In this document: positions 23,200 through 36,539 of the stretch, in pieces
Position numbering within the stretch: the stretch's first letter is position 1
Layout of the letters: each line of letters starts with the position of its first letter
NCBI RefSeq assembly: GCF_021130785.1
Contig: NC_060215.1
Location: 67,460,501 to 67,524,500 of the forward strand
Origin: Homalodisca vitripennis
Taxonomy: Eukaryota; Arthropoda; Insecta; Hemiptera; Cicadellidae
Direction: 5' to 3'
Length of the DNA: 64,000 nt
Made by a program: the position numbers and the translations under genes
The notes under the pieces: generated by a model
What the model was told of the DNA's origin: nothing
What the model saw: the letters and a program-made list of their open reading frames with translations, nothing else
Database searches by the model: none

Positions 23200-24370
23200 G
23201 CTACGTTGGGAATATTCTAAAGCACCTACACTCCGTTCTCGCTCATGTGGAGAAAGAAGGGTGATCCCTGTTTTATGTAAATTTTCGGAAAGATTATATG
23301 GTGATTTGTGATTATTATTGAATGGAAATAATATAACATAGTACATATTACAGATTCAGATAACATTTATCAGTTCATCAGGAAGTAATTACTTCTGAAG
23401 ATTGTGCACATAATAGAATGTACAAGAAATACTACCGAACGAGGTATATTTCTTAAAATGTTAATTGTAGGAAATGATGGAATCAAGAATCAACATGTTA
23501 CTATTTTTAACAAGAAATTTAAAAAAGATTTGTATTGTATAAGTATTATTTATCCAATACCCGCTAAGTGCGTATATGTATTCCAGATACATCTCAACTT
23601 CCTTTAAGCATTGGATACTGTAGTGTACCATTTGGTATAGGAATTCACAAGTACTGAAATTAACGGATTTAAGATGGTACGTTATATCCTGAACTCTAAT
23701 GTCCTTCTCCATTTTACTCAACACATATAATCAAAGGAAGGAGATAGTTAGTTATTTGCCAGATCCTTGTTTTTAGTTTGAGCTCTGAAAAAGGGCGCGC
23801 CCTTTAAAGTACACGCGGCGCATGAATGAATCCTGGTTTTGTGACTAGCTAAAATTTCTGTTAAGCGTTGGCACGCTCTATATCCATGTTACTTTGCCTT
23901 AAAAAAAAGCTTTCAGTCTGGCAAATAAATACACTTCGCTACGTAGTCCCTTAAAATTGTATAAAAGAGGCACTTCTTTGATGTACAAATACGTAATATA
24001 TCTGGAGCCGTCCTCAGTTTAGCTTCAAGTTCCAAACAGCAATAACCTCCTAATCTCCAAGGCTATTGACCCCAACAATTACTTGTACTCTAGTTCCGTC
24101 ACACAGTTTCCGGTGCCTTATCACTCTACACTCTAGTGATAACGTTTTGTTACCGTTACTCTCCTAGCAGTTGCTAGCTCTATCACTAACACTGTCATTT
24201 CCACTATCGCTATAACCCTGATACCTCCTATTCCCTCTTCCTGTCCACTTCACTTTGCCAGAAATATCCAACGCTCATAGTTGAAATATTCCCATATGCA
24301 TCGGTACATTTAGTACTTAAATGAAAAGCAATTAATAATACAGTATCCAAAATTAATGTGAATCTGCGAA
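23200..24370. other. Noncoding; includes a GC palindrome
   Basis: A perfect 16-bp palindrome AAAGGGCGCGCCCTTT is at 23790-23805 in an otherwise AT-rich context. From 24000 to 24270 the plus strand is C/T-rich with CpG and may be the upstream region of the frame at 24375. No exon seen. Confidence 0.4.
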
Positions 24371-24374
24371 TAAA

Positions 24375-24509
24375 ATGGAGCTGCCAATCGCAGCGATTTG
24401 GTTTAGACAGTTTTCATATTTGGCCGTAGTAATTCTACTCGAAGTGAACGCGGCAAGGATAAGTTTATTGCCGTGTTCAGACGGACGGGAAGAGAGAGGG
24501 ATTTATTAA
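24375..24509 (+). CDS. Small frame with a predicted signal peptide
   Basis: A complete 44-codon frame runs from ATG 24375 to TAA 24507-24509. The N-terminus MELPIAAIWFRQ is followed by a hydrophobic core FSYLAVVILLEV and then NAA, a plausible signal-peptidase site. The short remainder contains one Cys and a charged end. No standard GT donor in good context ends the frame early; GTGAAC at about 24445 and a GC-type site (GCAAGG, about 24453) are weak options. It may be a first coding exon of a secreted or membrane protein, a tiny secreted peptide, or chance. The preceding 300 bp are CpG-containing, which fits a gene start. Confidence 0.3.
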   Translation: MELPIAAIWFRQFSYLAVVILLEVNAARISLLPCSDGREERGIY

Positions 24510-25738
24510 AATTGTAATACTGTGGTGCCGAGGGAAAACATTCAATCCTTCCTCAAGTTGTGAAATATAAGAATTTTCAGCTTGCCTAAGACTATTTTTC
24601 CGTTATAATAATTATAGGTTTTCATATGGTATTTTACAAGTGTTGCATCGAAAATTAAATTAAATTGAAACATCAAAGGTTGTTTTACTAAAACTCTCTT
24701 TGTAGTCTCTAACAGTTGACTGGAAATTCATTCACGAATTTCACAACTTGTGTTCGTGTACCAACAAAAGCTACTCTATAACATGTATTCTTTAGAGGGT
24801 ACTAATAATACATTAGTAGTATGCAGATTTATCTGTCTACAGAGTTTACACGAATTACTGGATTTATGACTTGTATTGTTTCAAACACATTTAAAAGTAG
24901 TTATTAATTAGTTTAATAATGATATACTATTTTAATTAAACTTGTAATTATATATGTGCCAGTCGGGCTTGTTTTATTTCAAGGACGCTTTTCTCCAATC
25001 GAGCTTAGCCTAGAAGGTCTCCTCTTAAAGAAGAAAAATTATTATTCTTCCTATCGAAGATTGTTTTTACATCTTGTTTTATCGTAGTTCGAGGTCAGAC
25101 TGGTACTTCAATCCTTATTTGTCAGTTGTCGTGTGGTGTACATTATGTAATATATATAATAAATGAACAGAACATAAACATTTATGTCATTAAATAAGGA
25201 TGAATAAAATGGACAACCTTGCAAAGTTACCACTGAAAACTTAAACTTTAGCATGTTTAGAGCATATCGAAACTACGTGTAATTTATAAAAACATATATT
25301 AGACATCTTCTTACGAGAACAGAAAGATAGGAGGACATTTTTTTTAATAAGATGCGACTTAAAACTCGTAGATTCCATTACTCTTAGATTACAAGTTAAT
25401 CTTCTCTGATAATGTAATCAGTGTAAAAAATTAGTTTTACAGTTAAAAGAACTTGGCCTTGTAATGTGGATTGTCCGATTTTTTAAAACAATGATTCTTG
25501 CATCATGATGCTTTACAGATCTTTGGCCCGAAGCCACCGTCGTCTAGAATAGGAACGAAGACTATACAGATTTAGCAATCGAGGCTGTTCTTTCGTGAAT
25601 TACCAGGAAGTTTTCTGAACTGCCTCTAGTGGATAGACGAAAGGAATAACGACTTTGTGCTCTTTCTGTTGTAGATTTGTTGCTTTTATTTGGAGCTCTG
25701 CATGGCTGCTACCTATCAGGGGAAACTATAGATTCCAG

Positions 25739-25786
25739 GGTAATATATTTCGCTTGGCAGATGGTAATATATTTCGCTTGGCAGAT
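25739..25786. repeat. Exact 24-bp tandem duplication
   Basis: The unit beginning GGTAATATATTTCGCTTG is present twice in a row without visible change (25739-25762 and 25763-25786). This suggests a recent duplication. The surrounding frame is not recognised. Confidence 0.9.
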
Positions 25787-25789
25787 CTG

Positions 25790-27029
25790 TTTGTTATACC
25801 TTATTTTGGAATGTGTGACCCGATAATTAAATGCACTGGGTTGCAAACACTTTTAACAATTTAGATTTTTTCGTGAACAACTTTGAATTTCTTACGCAGT
25901 TTGGTTACAGGTGATCTGTGACTGTGAGTACTATTGCAGTCAGATTTTTGTGAGAAACCCTCGTATTTCTCAAACGTTTAATCTTAGAACTCGAGTGCTC
26001 TACTGGTCAAGTATCATTGGTCAGAGGGAGGGAGGAGTTGGAGTGATTTAGCGTCTCAATTGAAAACATGATTTATGAGCATTTACTTTACTAAAATATC
26101 TTGTGACAATAAACTAATTGAAACATGATAAACACAAAACATCGATAGTAGCATTGTAAAGATTACTATCGTATAGCTAGTGAGACACTAATGTAGCATA
26201 TAATCCTTTCAAGGCCAACATATGTTGTAATAGGCTACAGCACATCATACAGCAGACACAAAACTGGTACGAGCCGTGTAAGGACTATCGTCGTGTAAGT
26301 TAATATGGGTAGTAAGTTATTTATGTATACCCACTCGAGACCAATGCCGATTTTTAAATGTGGTAAAACATTACAACATACAATATAAATACCATAACCA
26401 AAGTAGAAGTAGAGTTCTGATAGACTTACATGATCGGAACTTACGGTACAAGTGTTATCACGGTCTTCGATTTTTGACTTGTAAATGAAACGATATTTAT
26501 TAAATTTGAGAAAAATACGTAAATGATAAATGTTCATATTATCTATCTCATAACTGGATGAACTAGTTTGAAGTTCCTTGCTAAGGTACATTATGTCAGT
26601 TGTTTAAGATTTTAAAACTATTTTAAATGTTTAATTTAGTGTTGGCCTGCTGTTTAAAATAACACATTTAGTATCAAGTTGTGTTGTATTTCACACCCAA
26701 CCCATTTTTTATGGGAAATATCACAAGGAGTATTCTTTAGGAATATGCCAATTGTTTACAGAAGAATTAAAACTATTCTATAACAAATGGTGTAAGATTC
26801 TGTTTATCAAAATTGTGAAATTTTGAGTATTTTATATGTGTAAATTAAATTAAAAGTTTCCGCAAACATTTCCTATAACGTTATACTAAAATTTGGGCAC
26901 AACGTAAAATTTATGATGTAATATGTTCTTGGAAGTAGGAGGGAGTTCTCTCTTAATCGGTTGTCCATTTCATGGGGAATTTCTGTTTGAAACCATCGAA
27001 ATTACTGATTTAGACGTTAAGTATTCACA
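25790..27029. other. No gene supported
   Basis: A 118-codon minus frame (26235-26591) with hydrophobic runs is the longest non-microsatellite frame in the window. It lacks any recognised domain, splice context or coding bias, and is probably chance. Confidence 0.35.
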
Positions 27030-27240
27030 AAATGGAGTGCGGAGCAGAGAACACACGTGGCTGCAGCTCAGGAGCAGGACACGTGTCTGACAGTTCACGC
27101 GTGTCCTCCGACCCACAGTACATCACTCCACTTCTAATTAGTAGTATTCAACCATATTTGTCTTTGCTTAACGGCCGCGTGCGGGGGAGCCGGGAACCTC
27201 TCAACCGTCCTCTGTGTAACGGACGAATGCCCTTCCACTA
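27030..27240. promoter_or_regulatory. CpG-containing GC-rich island
   Basis: An abrupt 200-bp GC-rich block in AT-rich DNA carries CACGTG-type sites (ACACGTGGCTG, GACACGTGTC), GTTCACGCGTGTCC, and GGCCGCGTGCGGG. It reads open on the plus strand, but the peptide is low in structure. It could be a promoter, a 5' untranslated exon or an element end. Confidence 0.3.

Positions 27241-28498
<1,258 letters not shown>

Positions 28499-28536
<38 letters not shown>
28499..28536. repeat. TG microsatellite
   Basis: A pure TG run. A short frame continues beyond it (to 28698) with protein-like composition (SQIPFVIQYEKVLPG) but no recognised family. Confidence 0.95.
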
Positions 28537-28537
<1 letters not shown>

Positions 28538-29139
28538 ACGATCTATCTGAGATAGTAGCTACAAAATTGAAGAATCCAGGGATCCTATGCGACTCTCAAA
28601 TTCCCTTCGTCATTCAGTATGAAAAAGTACTACCCGGGAAGGCACCTTTTCTAACCAGGAGTGAAGGAGCGGGAATAGATGCCTGCATGTTTTACTGATA
28701 TTGTTTAAAATGGCACAAATTGGTGGTTTTTATTAAAAAAAAGTAAAACTTTTCACTTTTGCCATGACTCTTCAAGCCTCATTCACACAAGAAACTTCAG
28801 CCGTTCCATACGTCACCAGGTCACGTACCGTTATCTAAGTAAAAACGGTTGTCGAAAACTTCACAGCTTCAAATTTGTTTTCAAATATGCGTTGCAATCT
28901 CAATTGGCTCGTAATTTGTACCGAGGAATCACTGTATAAAAGGAAATGAATTAACTGCTAAAGGGTTTCGTCTACCGATGTTTAAAATTGGGACAGACAC
29001 ACCACATAATTATTGGGTCCAGAAAAGTTTACAACGAAACAACTACATGATCGACTCAAGTAACTTCTCGTTACAGTAGACAATACTTGGTGTGCGAATA
29101 AATAGTGATTAAAACAAGTAATAAAGCAGTAAAGTCTTA

Positions 29140-29230
29140 ATGTTTCGACTTGTAATCGTGTGAGGAGTAGTGTGAGCGGTGTTTGAGCGGTAAGCGGTAA
29201 GCGGTGAGTGTGTCGTAACGTCGCGACTGC
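29140..29230 (+). promoter_or_regulatory. Candidate promoter and noncoding first exon
   Basis: A GC-rich, GTG-repeat-rich patch contains a 7-bp tandem run (GAGCGGT then AAGCGGT twice). It ends in overlapping strong donor matches: CGGTAAGC twice and CGGTGAGTG. It is followed by CpG-containing GTAACGTCGCGACTG. This resembles insect 5' untranslated exons with a donor. No ATG frame of note. The direction is inferred from the donors only. A second GC patch with AGCAGCTAGCAGCTAC is at 29460-29550. Confidence 0.35.
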
Positions 29231-29560
29231 TGTGGTAGTGAGAGACGTCGGTGGAGGCAGTCAAGTACACATAGCACCAGCTATACAAGATAACCATATT
29301 TACAGTTGACTAATGTATTATTTATGGGAAGATGTTTGCAGACATCTGGTTGCGCAAGGCTCTAGATTGCGACCGGCATATTCACGGTGACAAGTAAACA
29401 CTAGCAGTGGCTGGACAAACATGTCATTGATACCTTATCGCACTATCTCTGATTTGACTACCTTGACTCGCGCTGTCGCATCGAGGTAGCAGCTAGCAGC
29501 TACTCCGGCGAGGCGGTGCAGTTCCAGTCTAGCAGCTAACCGAATTTGTAACTTTCCCTC

Positions 29561-30980
29561 CTTCCACTAGCGTAACCAGAGAAAGATTTCAGAGGAGAGT
29601 GGGGATAAATAATGTATTTATGGTAACCATAAAGTAAAATGTATATCCATGTGTGGGGTTAGTAGCTGAAGTGTTCAGATACCCGGGTGTGGAAGATTAA
29701 AAGGGTTTCAGACTGCACAACAAAATTGTGACAAATTCAATAAATAATTAGGAATTTGTACCCGATGTCGCCCTGGATATTCGTCTGCGTCAATATTTCA
29801 TTGTCCAATTTTATTTTAAACCAATATATATATTTTTTTAAATAATCCAGCTCCTTTGAACCATCTGTACATTTCTGTGTAATACCTTAAAATCTAAATA
29901 AAATGTAGTTTTTCAGAAAACTCATTATATCAATAAGCAGTTAATTTGGATTTCAGTCAGAAATATAGACAGTTTTCTTGTCACATAAGTGGTTGATTTC
30001 GTTAAGGAAGTACTAAAACAACGGCAACACACGTCAAATTGACTTATCGCCCAAGCTTTCCAATGCTTGGACATTGAAATATTAGGTTACATACTAATAT
30101 TTAAAGTTACGACGAATGCTAATTGGTCGTGACTAGGACGATTGGATGAGAATCTAAGAAAAATTTATTGATTAAATCATATGGCTTATTAATGCAACTT
30201 AGTCCAGTAAAGTAATGACAAATATATTCGGTTCTTACATTCCCATTTCTCTGCCAATTGGGGGTTTTTATGAAAGAAATCAAACACATTGGTTATCAGT
30301 GCGCGTGGCAGTTGGTGGGTGACTCGAAGTCACTGAAACTAGTCGTGCCACTGTTCCTAAAAACACAAGTTTGGAGCAAGACGAACTGCCATAAAACGCA
30401 TACAAAAGTTTATTTTTTTATATGTATTTTTTATAAATGAGACAAAAATAAAAAAAATGAGACAGGTGTAGTCTCATGGCAGGGACAGATAAGATCAAAG
30501 AGTGAATGGATTTACAAGAGCGACTGTGGTACTGGAGGGGAAAATTGTAGCCATAAACCAGTAGTTTAAAGGTAAAATATGGTTACGTATTTAATGATCG
30601 TTGATGAGTAGTATTTCAACGTAGAGGTTCGAATAACGCGTATCAGATGTAGGCTGCTGGAAAATATTTAGAACTGATACGATCATTCATCGATAACGTA
30701 TAAACTGTCACTGTCAACCTACTCCAGTGTTTATGTATAAAACCTAAAATTGTATTATGAATACAAAACATCAATATGTATAGACCCATGTGACCGGTTT
30801 TTTTATATGTGGGATATACTTCATATTTTTTTATTATATGATATGCTTCCTGCATATTATATAAATATCTTTTCACCGGTTACCTCGACAATGAAAACGA
30901 TATTCACTAGGAACGTGATAAAGAACTGGTAGACTAGAACACCCAGGGCAGTACTCAGCTTTGGCGGCACCGGAAAAGAT
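29561..30980. other. No gene supported
   Basis: AT-rich DNA with several short frames on both strands, none recognisable. Confidence 0.35.
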
Positions 30981-30994
30981 ATTCGGACATTCGG

Positions 30995-31052
30995 ACAGGT
31001 CCCGTCCACACGGTCCCTGAATACGTCCCTGGTACGTGTGGCCGGGCCCCAG
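30995..31052. mobile_element. Facing GC-rich inverted ends of a DNA element
   Basis: GTCCCGTCCACACGGTCCC (30999-31017) faces GTCCCTGGTACGTGTGGCCG (31025-31044). Their inverted alignment shares CCCG-CCACACG and CC-GG. Such 'GGCCACACG' ends are common in cut-and-paste elements and their MITEs. The pair is only a few bases apart, giving a small fold-back. Superfamily not determined. Confidence 0.35.
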
Positions 31053-31988
31053 TAAAACTGTTCAGACAAACCGGTCTGAGTAAGGGGCTGGGTGAATACA
31101 ACATAGTTTACAGATGACTGTGAACTAAGGAAGAGTTATGATTCGCGTTGGGCTCAATCAACTTATATTTTCGCGTTAGTGATTTTTGAGTTCCTATCTT
31201 TCTAAGCAACTGCTTCAGTACGTCATCGTAAGAAAACAGGAAAACGGCATGATGGTAATTAAACGTTCAGTGCCGCTGAAGTTACTACTTAATCGTCGTT
31301 GATTTTATTTTGTAAATAACATAATTTAATGCATGGAAAATATATTGATAAATCTGTAATATATTTCTATATATTTCTATAATAAAGAACTAGTTTCATT
31401 TTTCTTAAGTGGTACTGGATTATAGTACATACAAAAAGAAATTTAAAGAAAGATCCACCACCATCATGTGACGAAAATGAAATATTATTACATGTATGTT
31501 AATCTAGAGAAATTTCATAGCAAGTGTTCAAAATGACAATGACCTTGTAATTTCAGCTGTTAAATGTAATAATCTAATTTCAAAACACGAAAATAATTGT
31601 GCAGTATCATTTTAAATATTTTGGATAAGCTCTCAGACAGAACGCTCGTCCTGCCTCGTTGTTCACGCTCTTGTACGGGTATAATAAGCACACAGCGGAA
31701 TGTATTTATCTTATGTATCTGTCCTCCCTCGTATCAGCGACGGTTCCCATCGAGTAATTATTGAGTTTTTGAATTCGCTATTAGTGTTGTATGGTGAACA
31801 TCTCTCTGAATATCGCCATCTCTGTTATTTTGCCTCACCTGACTTTTGTAGTTCATAGGTATATTTAAGACTTAAGCTAAATTTAGACAGGAAATGTACT
31901 TTGGAATAATTCTTCTTTTAAATCGGAATTTATTGTAGATGCATATCACAGTGTAAACACGACAGTCCAATTGGAACTCTAATACTGT
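31053..31988. other. No gene supported
   Basis: AT-rich DNA without recognisable features. Confidence 0.35.
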
Positions 31989-31989
31989 A

Positions 31990-32127
<138 letters not shown>

Positions 32128-32134
32128 TATTTGT

Positions 32135-32405
32135 TTGTTGAATCTATTTATATATTTATGCTTGTTAATATTTTTGAAATTTATAATACTCTACTGCTGT
32201 TTTGATAATTATTTATTTTTAAATCTATTTATATATTTATGCTTGTTGATATTTTGAATATTGTTTGTTGATCTTACTGTTTTGGGTTGTTCATGGGGAT
32301 AGAAAGTGTTCTGGCCAAAAATGTGATATTTGATATTTGATATTTAATATTTTATTATTTATATATTTATTTGTTAAAACTTAATATATTTATGCTTGTT
32401 AATTT
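32135..32405. repeat. Diverged AT-rich tandem repeat
   Basis: The phrase AATCTATTTATATATTTATG with CTTGTT recurs at about 32139 and 32221, and in a shorter form at about 32385, giving a period near 80 bp and then a drifted copy. It may be the 3' untranslated part of the LINE that ends at 32706. Confidence 0.6.
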
Positions 32406-32449
32406 TTTTTTTTTACCTCGTTTTTGTGAGATGGTTCTTGTTAAAATCT

Positions 32450-32702
32450 GGATTGTATAAGTAGTAAATTAAGTATATATTATGGGCTGATAGTAAGAGT
32501 ATAGTATTTGTGCACCATGGTGGAAGAAAGCATAAAAATAAGAAAAAAAACCTTGAATTGCCAACTGCATGTATATTTAGCCTAAGTTATTGCATTATGT
32601 TGTAAATAAGTCACACGTGCTTCCAAGCACCTGACTCTGTAAATGTATGTACATTTTTGAAATAAAGGTTTTTGTAAACTCTGTAAACTCTGTAAACTCT
32701 GT

Positions 32703-32706
<4 letters not shown>
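32450..32706 (+). mobile_element. 3' end of a non-LTR element with a TGTAAACTC tail
   Basis: AATAAA (32661-32666) is followed by TTTTTGTAAACTC and further copies of the nonamer TGTAAACTC up to 32706, where an AC microsatellite takes over. The tail type matches other elements in the window. The microsatellite may have grown out of the tail. The body is too decayed to classify. Confidence 0.5.

Positions 32707-32798
<92 letters not shown>
32703..32798. repeat. AC microsatellite
   Basis: About 95 bp of AC repeats directly following the nonamer tail. Confidence 0.97.
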
Positions 32799-32800
<2 letters not shown>

Positions 32801-32859
32801 GGGTATTGTAAAATTTCCCTCGTATATGTGTTAATAATATTGATTTATTCCCTCCTTGC

Positions 32860-33052
32860 AATTTAAGATTCTTGAGTTCAATGACTTAAGTGCAGACTGA
32901 TGAACTGTCTGCACCCCCCCCCCCCACCCCTCACAGACTGGCTGATGCCCTTGTGGGGATAAATTCCTAGAAAAATATTTTACATTTATTCTTGTTATTT
33001 ACTTTGTATGTGACATTGATGGGAATAAACGCAATCAATCAACAATCAATGA
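32860..33052 (+). mobile_element. 3' end of a non-LTR element with an AATC tail
   Basis: AATAAA (33024-33029) is followed by CGCAATCAATCAACAATCAAT. The preceding 150 bp (GATGCCCTTGTGGGGATAAA ... GACATTGATGGG) has the look of a LINE 3' untranslated region. A C-run of about 13 bases is at 32914-32927. Confidence 0.5.
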
Positions 33053-33059
33053 ATGACTT

Positions 33060-36000
33060 TCTTAATTCTGAATTATGTAAATAAGAATCGTTACAATAGA
33101 CCAATGTATTCAAGATGTGTATGTAAAAAATCCAATTTCAGAGAATCACAATTTCTTTACTTGACATTTTCGAAAGTCTTGCATATACTTAAGACATTTT
33201 TTCGACCGTCTCGATATTTGAAATGTAGTATGGATCCAGTATGGCCCCTCGGACAACAATTAAAGCGCAACCACTGTTTAATCAAAGGAAAACATATTCA
33301 TTGATAATACCTAAGTATTGGATATTCTTCGAATTTCCTGATATAGACGTTTTGTTTCATTTCGATTGCATAAAAGTCGACTCTCTTAGACTTTTGGATA
33401 TGAAATCATGTGAAACTGAGTCATTTATACTAAAACTAAGTGAGGTGATCTTTGTACACTAGTTATTATTTGAGGTCGACTCATTAATAGTCATATGCCA
33501 AAGGAACAAAAAGGGTCTCTATATTATGTTTATTGAATTCGCACTGGTCAGGTACATTTACTGAGTAGAACATGCCACTCCTAAACTCTTGCGCTCACTG
33601 AGCTCCAATTTTTTACCCCTAGCCAGCCTATGTTCTCCAGTATTTTGTTTCCATGACAATCAGAAATGTGATTAGACTATTGCTCCACAAATAGCACATT
33701 CCGTACTCAATTCTCATCTCCCAGAAAATTTATGATAATCAATATGTTGGTTTTATGTGTAAATTATTAAAAGTACGAGTTAAATTTCATTTATATAAAT
33801 TTTTCTTTAGACGTCCCTTAACATTCATATTCAGGATGAAATTTACCCATAGACTTAAAGTTGATAAATAGAATATTTACCTTCTCTTATTTACCATAAA
33901 TTATAATAATACAATTAAATAGTAATATGAACTTTCGAGTCTTTTAGGTGGATTTTATAGAATATGCCTGTCGCAACCACCATCGGGGAGATATTTTTAT
34001 TTTCTCCGAACATGACCCTTAGAATCCAAAGCTACCACAATCCGAAAATGTACAATATATATACGAGTGGGCTTATTCAATATAACGCGAGCTTTATGTT
34101 GCGTTGCATTATATTATATTAAGATTAGCTTATAGTAACTGCCGTAATTATCACGGCACACACCGTAACTACTTACTGTATATATGGACACCAGTATTAA
34201 TCAAAAGTATCAGTTATTCTTAAGTAATACCTTTGCTTAAAGTTATTACTCGTATTTATCTATCGAGTAGTAACATTAAATTGTTTAATGAAATAACAAG
34301 AATAACAACGGGTTAAGTGTATATTTTAATTCTACAACGTTAAAAAATGATAGATTCAAAACTGAATAAATACTCATTAAGCTTGAATACCTGTTTTGGA
34401 AGATCTGCAAAATTACTAAAAAAATATCTCGTCTCTCCCGACAGTTTTAAAGAGAGTCTCCTAAAATAGTGAGGACCTGAGTTAATAGGTCCTCTACAAT
34501 ATCCTCTGTTAACACTCCAACAGGATTGACAACCGAGATTTAAGCTACCTTGCAGGTAATTGGGCCGCTATTTTGTAAGCTTATCATATTTTTATAAGCT
34601 TTATCACCTTTATAATTATAATTTCATAATACCCTTGACAATTTCAGTTATACACAATGTAACACAAATTATTCATTAAATTTGTCTTAATTTGTATAAA
34701 TTATTTGTAAACATTCATACATTAGCTAGACTTGGCATTCATAACATTAGTTCATCTTCTAAGAAAGGAACTGGTTTATTGTAAGGTCTATAAGTGATAA
34801 TTGTAACCGAGTCCAAAAAGGTTAAGCTTAAGGTGCCATGTATGTTCTATATCAATTATCCTTTAACACACATCTGTAGTACCAAAGAAAATTAATAGTA
34901 TTCCAAAACGAGTTGAGTCATTTACTTCACAAGGCAAACGAGGAATAGCAAGTGAAATAATTATCAAATTTGATAAAAAAAAGAATTAGCGAGAAGTTTG
35001 TTACTTATCAAACCGTTTTCAAACCAAGTAATTGTATACAATGTTATACATCAGATTAAAAACAAAACTTATTAACAACTAAATTCCTTCAACGGCCTCA
35101 TCATAAAAACCAACACGGTTTCCAACATCCAAAAGAAATGGATAGTTTTACTATACACGTATTTGTGACATAAATCTTAACGAAAATACTAAGAAAGGGC
35201 GAATATTTAGTTTTCACTTACCATACAGTTATAATACACAAAAATACAAAACTGTACGACTTCAAGACAAGGACATCTAATTAAAATTTTATAAATTTTA
35301 GAGGTTTTTTTTAGTTGACAATACTGAAATAATTTCAATAAAACGTAACTCACCCAGAGTAAAAAAGGAATTTCTATTTTATAAAATATTTTCTTTAATC
35401 AAACTCATCCAGATCAAACATATAAAGTTTGAGAACATTGCATACAGTTAACACTATTTTAATTAAGTATGTTTTGATCTAATCATTAAATGTAGTATTG
35501 TGAAGAATGTGTTTTCGACGTAGTCAGTCATAGTGTTATTTAAGTAAAAACCATTGTTCAAAAATAAAGGTATGCTTTAGTATTTCACTTTATTCAAATT
35601 GGGAGAGATTTTAAGTAATTTTTATACTGTAACCAATAACCGACGATACAGTCAAGTATACTGCAAGGGTATGCAATCATTATGGTTATCATTTAATAAG
35701 AATACAATTCCAAGCACACTGATAGCCATTCAGGTATGTCAATAATGATAATTATTATAAGACATTCCAACCATACTCTCACGTGATAGATAATGAACTA
35801 TGTAAAGTGGGTCATTATCATTCACCCAAAATACCTATGGTTATGTGCACGCTAATTAAAATCGTGTTAACTTTCACTTTTTAATAAAACAATTTTCATG
35901 ATACAAATTAAGAATGGAATCAGTGGCTCTATTTTTGGCGGTTGTCGAAGTAGAAGGGTATGTACTGAAAAGGTTAAGAATTGAGATTATACATTTTTTA

Positions 36001-36410
36001 CGCATAATACAAATACAGTATCGACATACTTGACATTCTCAAAACCAACCGTTATATATGAAAGTAATAATTATAGAAGCCAACGATAATACGACTGAAC
36101 TTATTTAGAAGATTTGTATACTCTCGTCGGCTGACACTATTACTGTATTTACGTGTTGTATGACATTTAAAATCGCTTTGTTACCTCCAATGTCAACGCT
36201 CACCACAATTAGCGAGGTTTACGATAGATCCCTTTCTTAAGAACGTTTTCTTTCCATTATCTACATCACGACAATCTAGTGAAGTACAAAGTACACATTG
36301 TTCCGGCCCCAGGATTTGTGCCAAAATCTCACGTACCTGCCCTTATTGGACGTTACCTCTGTACCGTTACACCAATCTTATTTGAAGAATCTTTAATGAA
36401 TGCCTTAAGT
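33060..36410. other. AT-rich noncoding stretch
   Basis: Two short plus frames at 33053-33462 show no recognisable domain. The rest is AT-rich with no supported exon or element. Confidence 0.35.
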
Positions 36411-36530
36411 ATTAGTACAAACTAAAGTACTAATTGCCCTCATAGCCAGAAAACAATCCATCAGATGTAGTATAGTATTAGTACAAACTATACTGCATCT
36501 GATGGATTGTTGTCTGGGCTATGAGGGCAA
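36411..36530. repeat. Fold-back hairpin with 41-bp arms
   Basis: Arm 1 (36434-36474) starts TTGCCCTCATAGCCAGAAAA. Arm 2 (36489-36530) is its near-perfect inverted copy, ending GGGCTATGAGGGCAA, with only a few mismatches. The 14-base loop plus adjoining bases repeats a 16-mer, GTATTAGTACAAACTA, that also occurs directly before arm 1 (36411 and 36475). The layout fits a fold-back made by template switching, or a MITE-like hairpin. Confidence 0.9.
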
Positions 36531-36539
36531 GCATTTATG

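Noticed and set aside
22663..23264. Overlapping plus frames of 97 and 113 codons
   Set aside because: Open mainly because the strand is pyrimidine-rich. The peptides show no domain.
26235..26591. 118-codon minus frame as a membrane protein gene
   Set aside because: Hydrophobic runs arise easily in AT-rich DNA; no domain, splice sites or promoter support it.
33053..33462. Two plus frames just after a LINE tail
   Set aside because: No recognisable domain or splice context, and composition matches the surrounding DNA.
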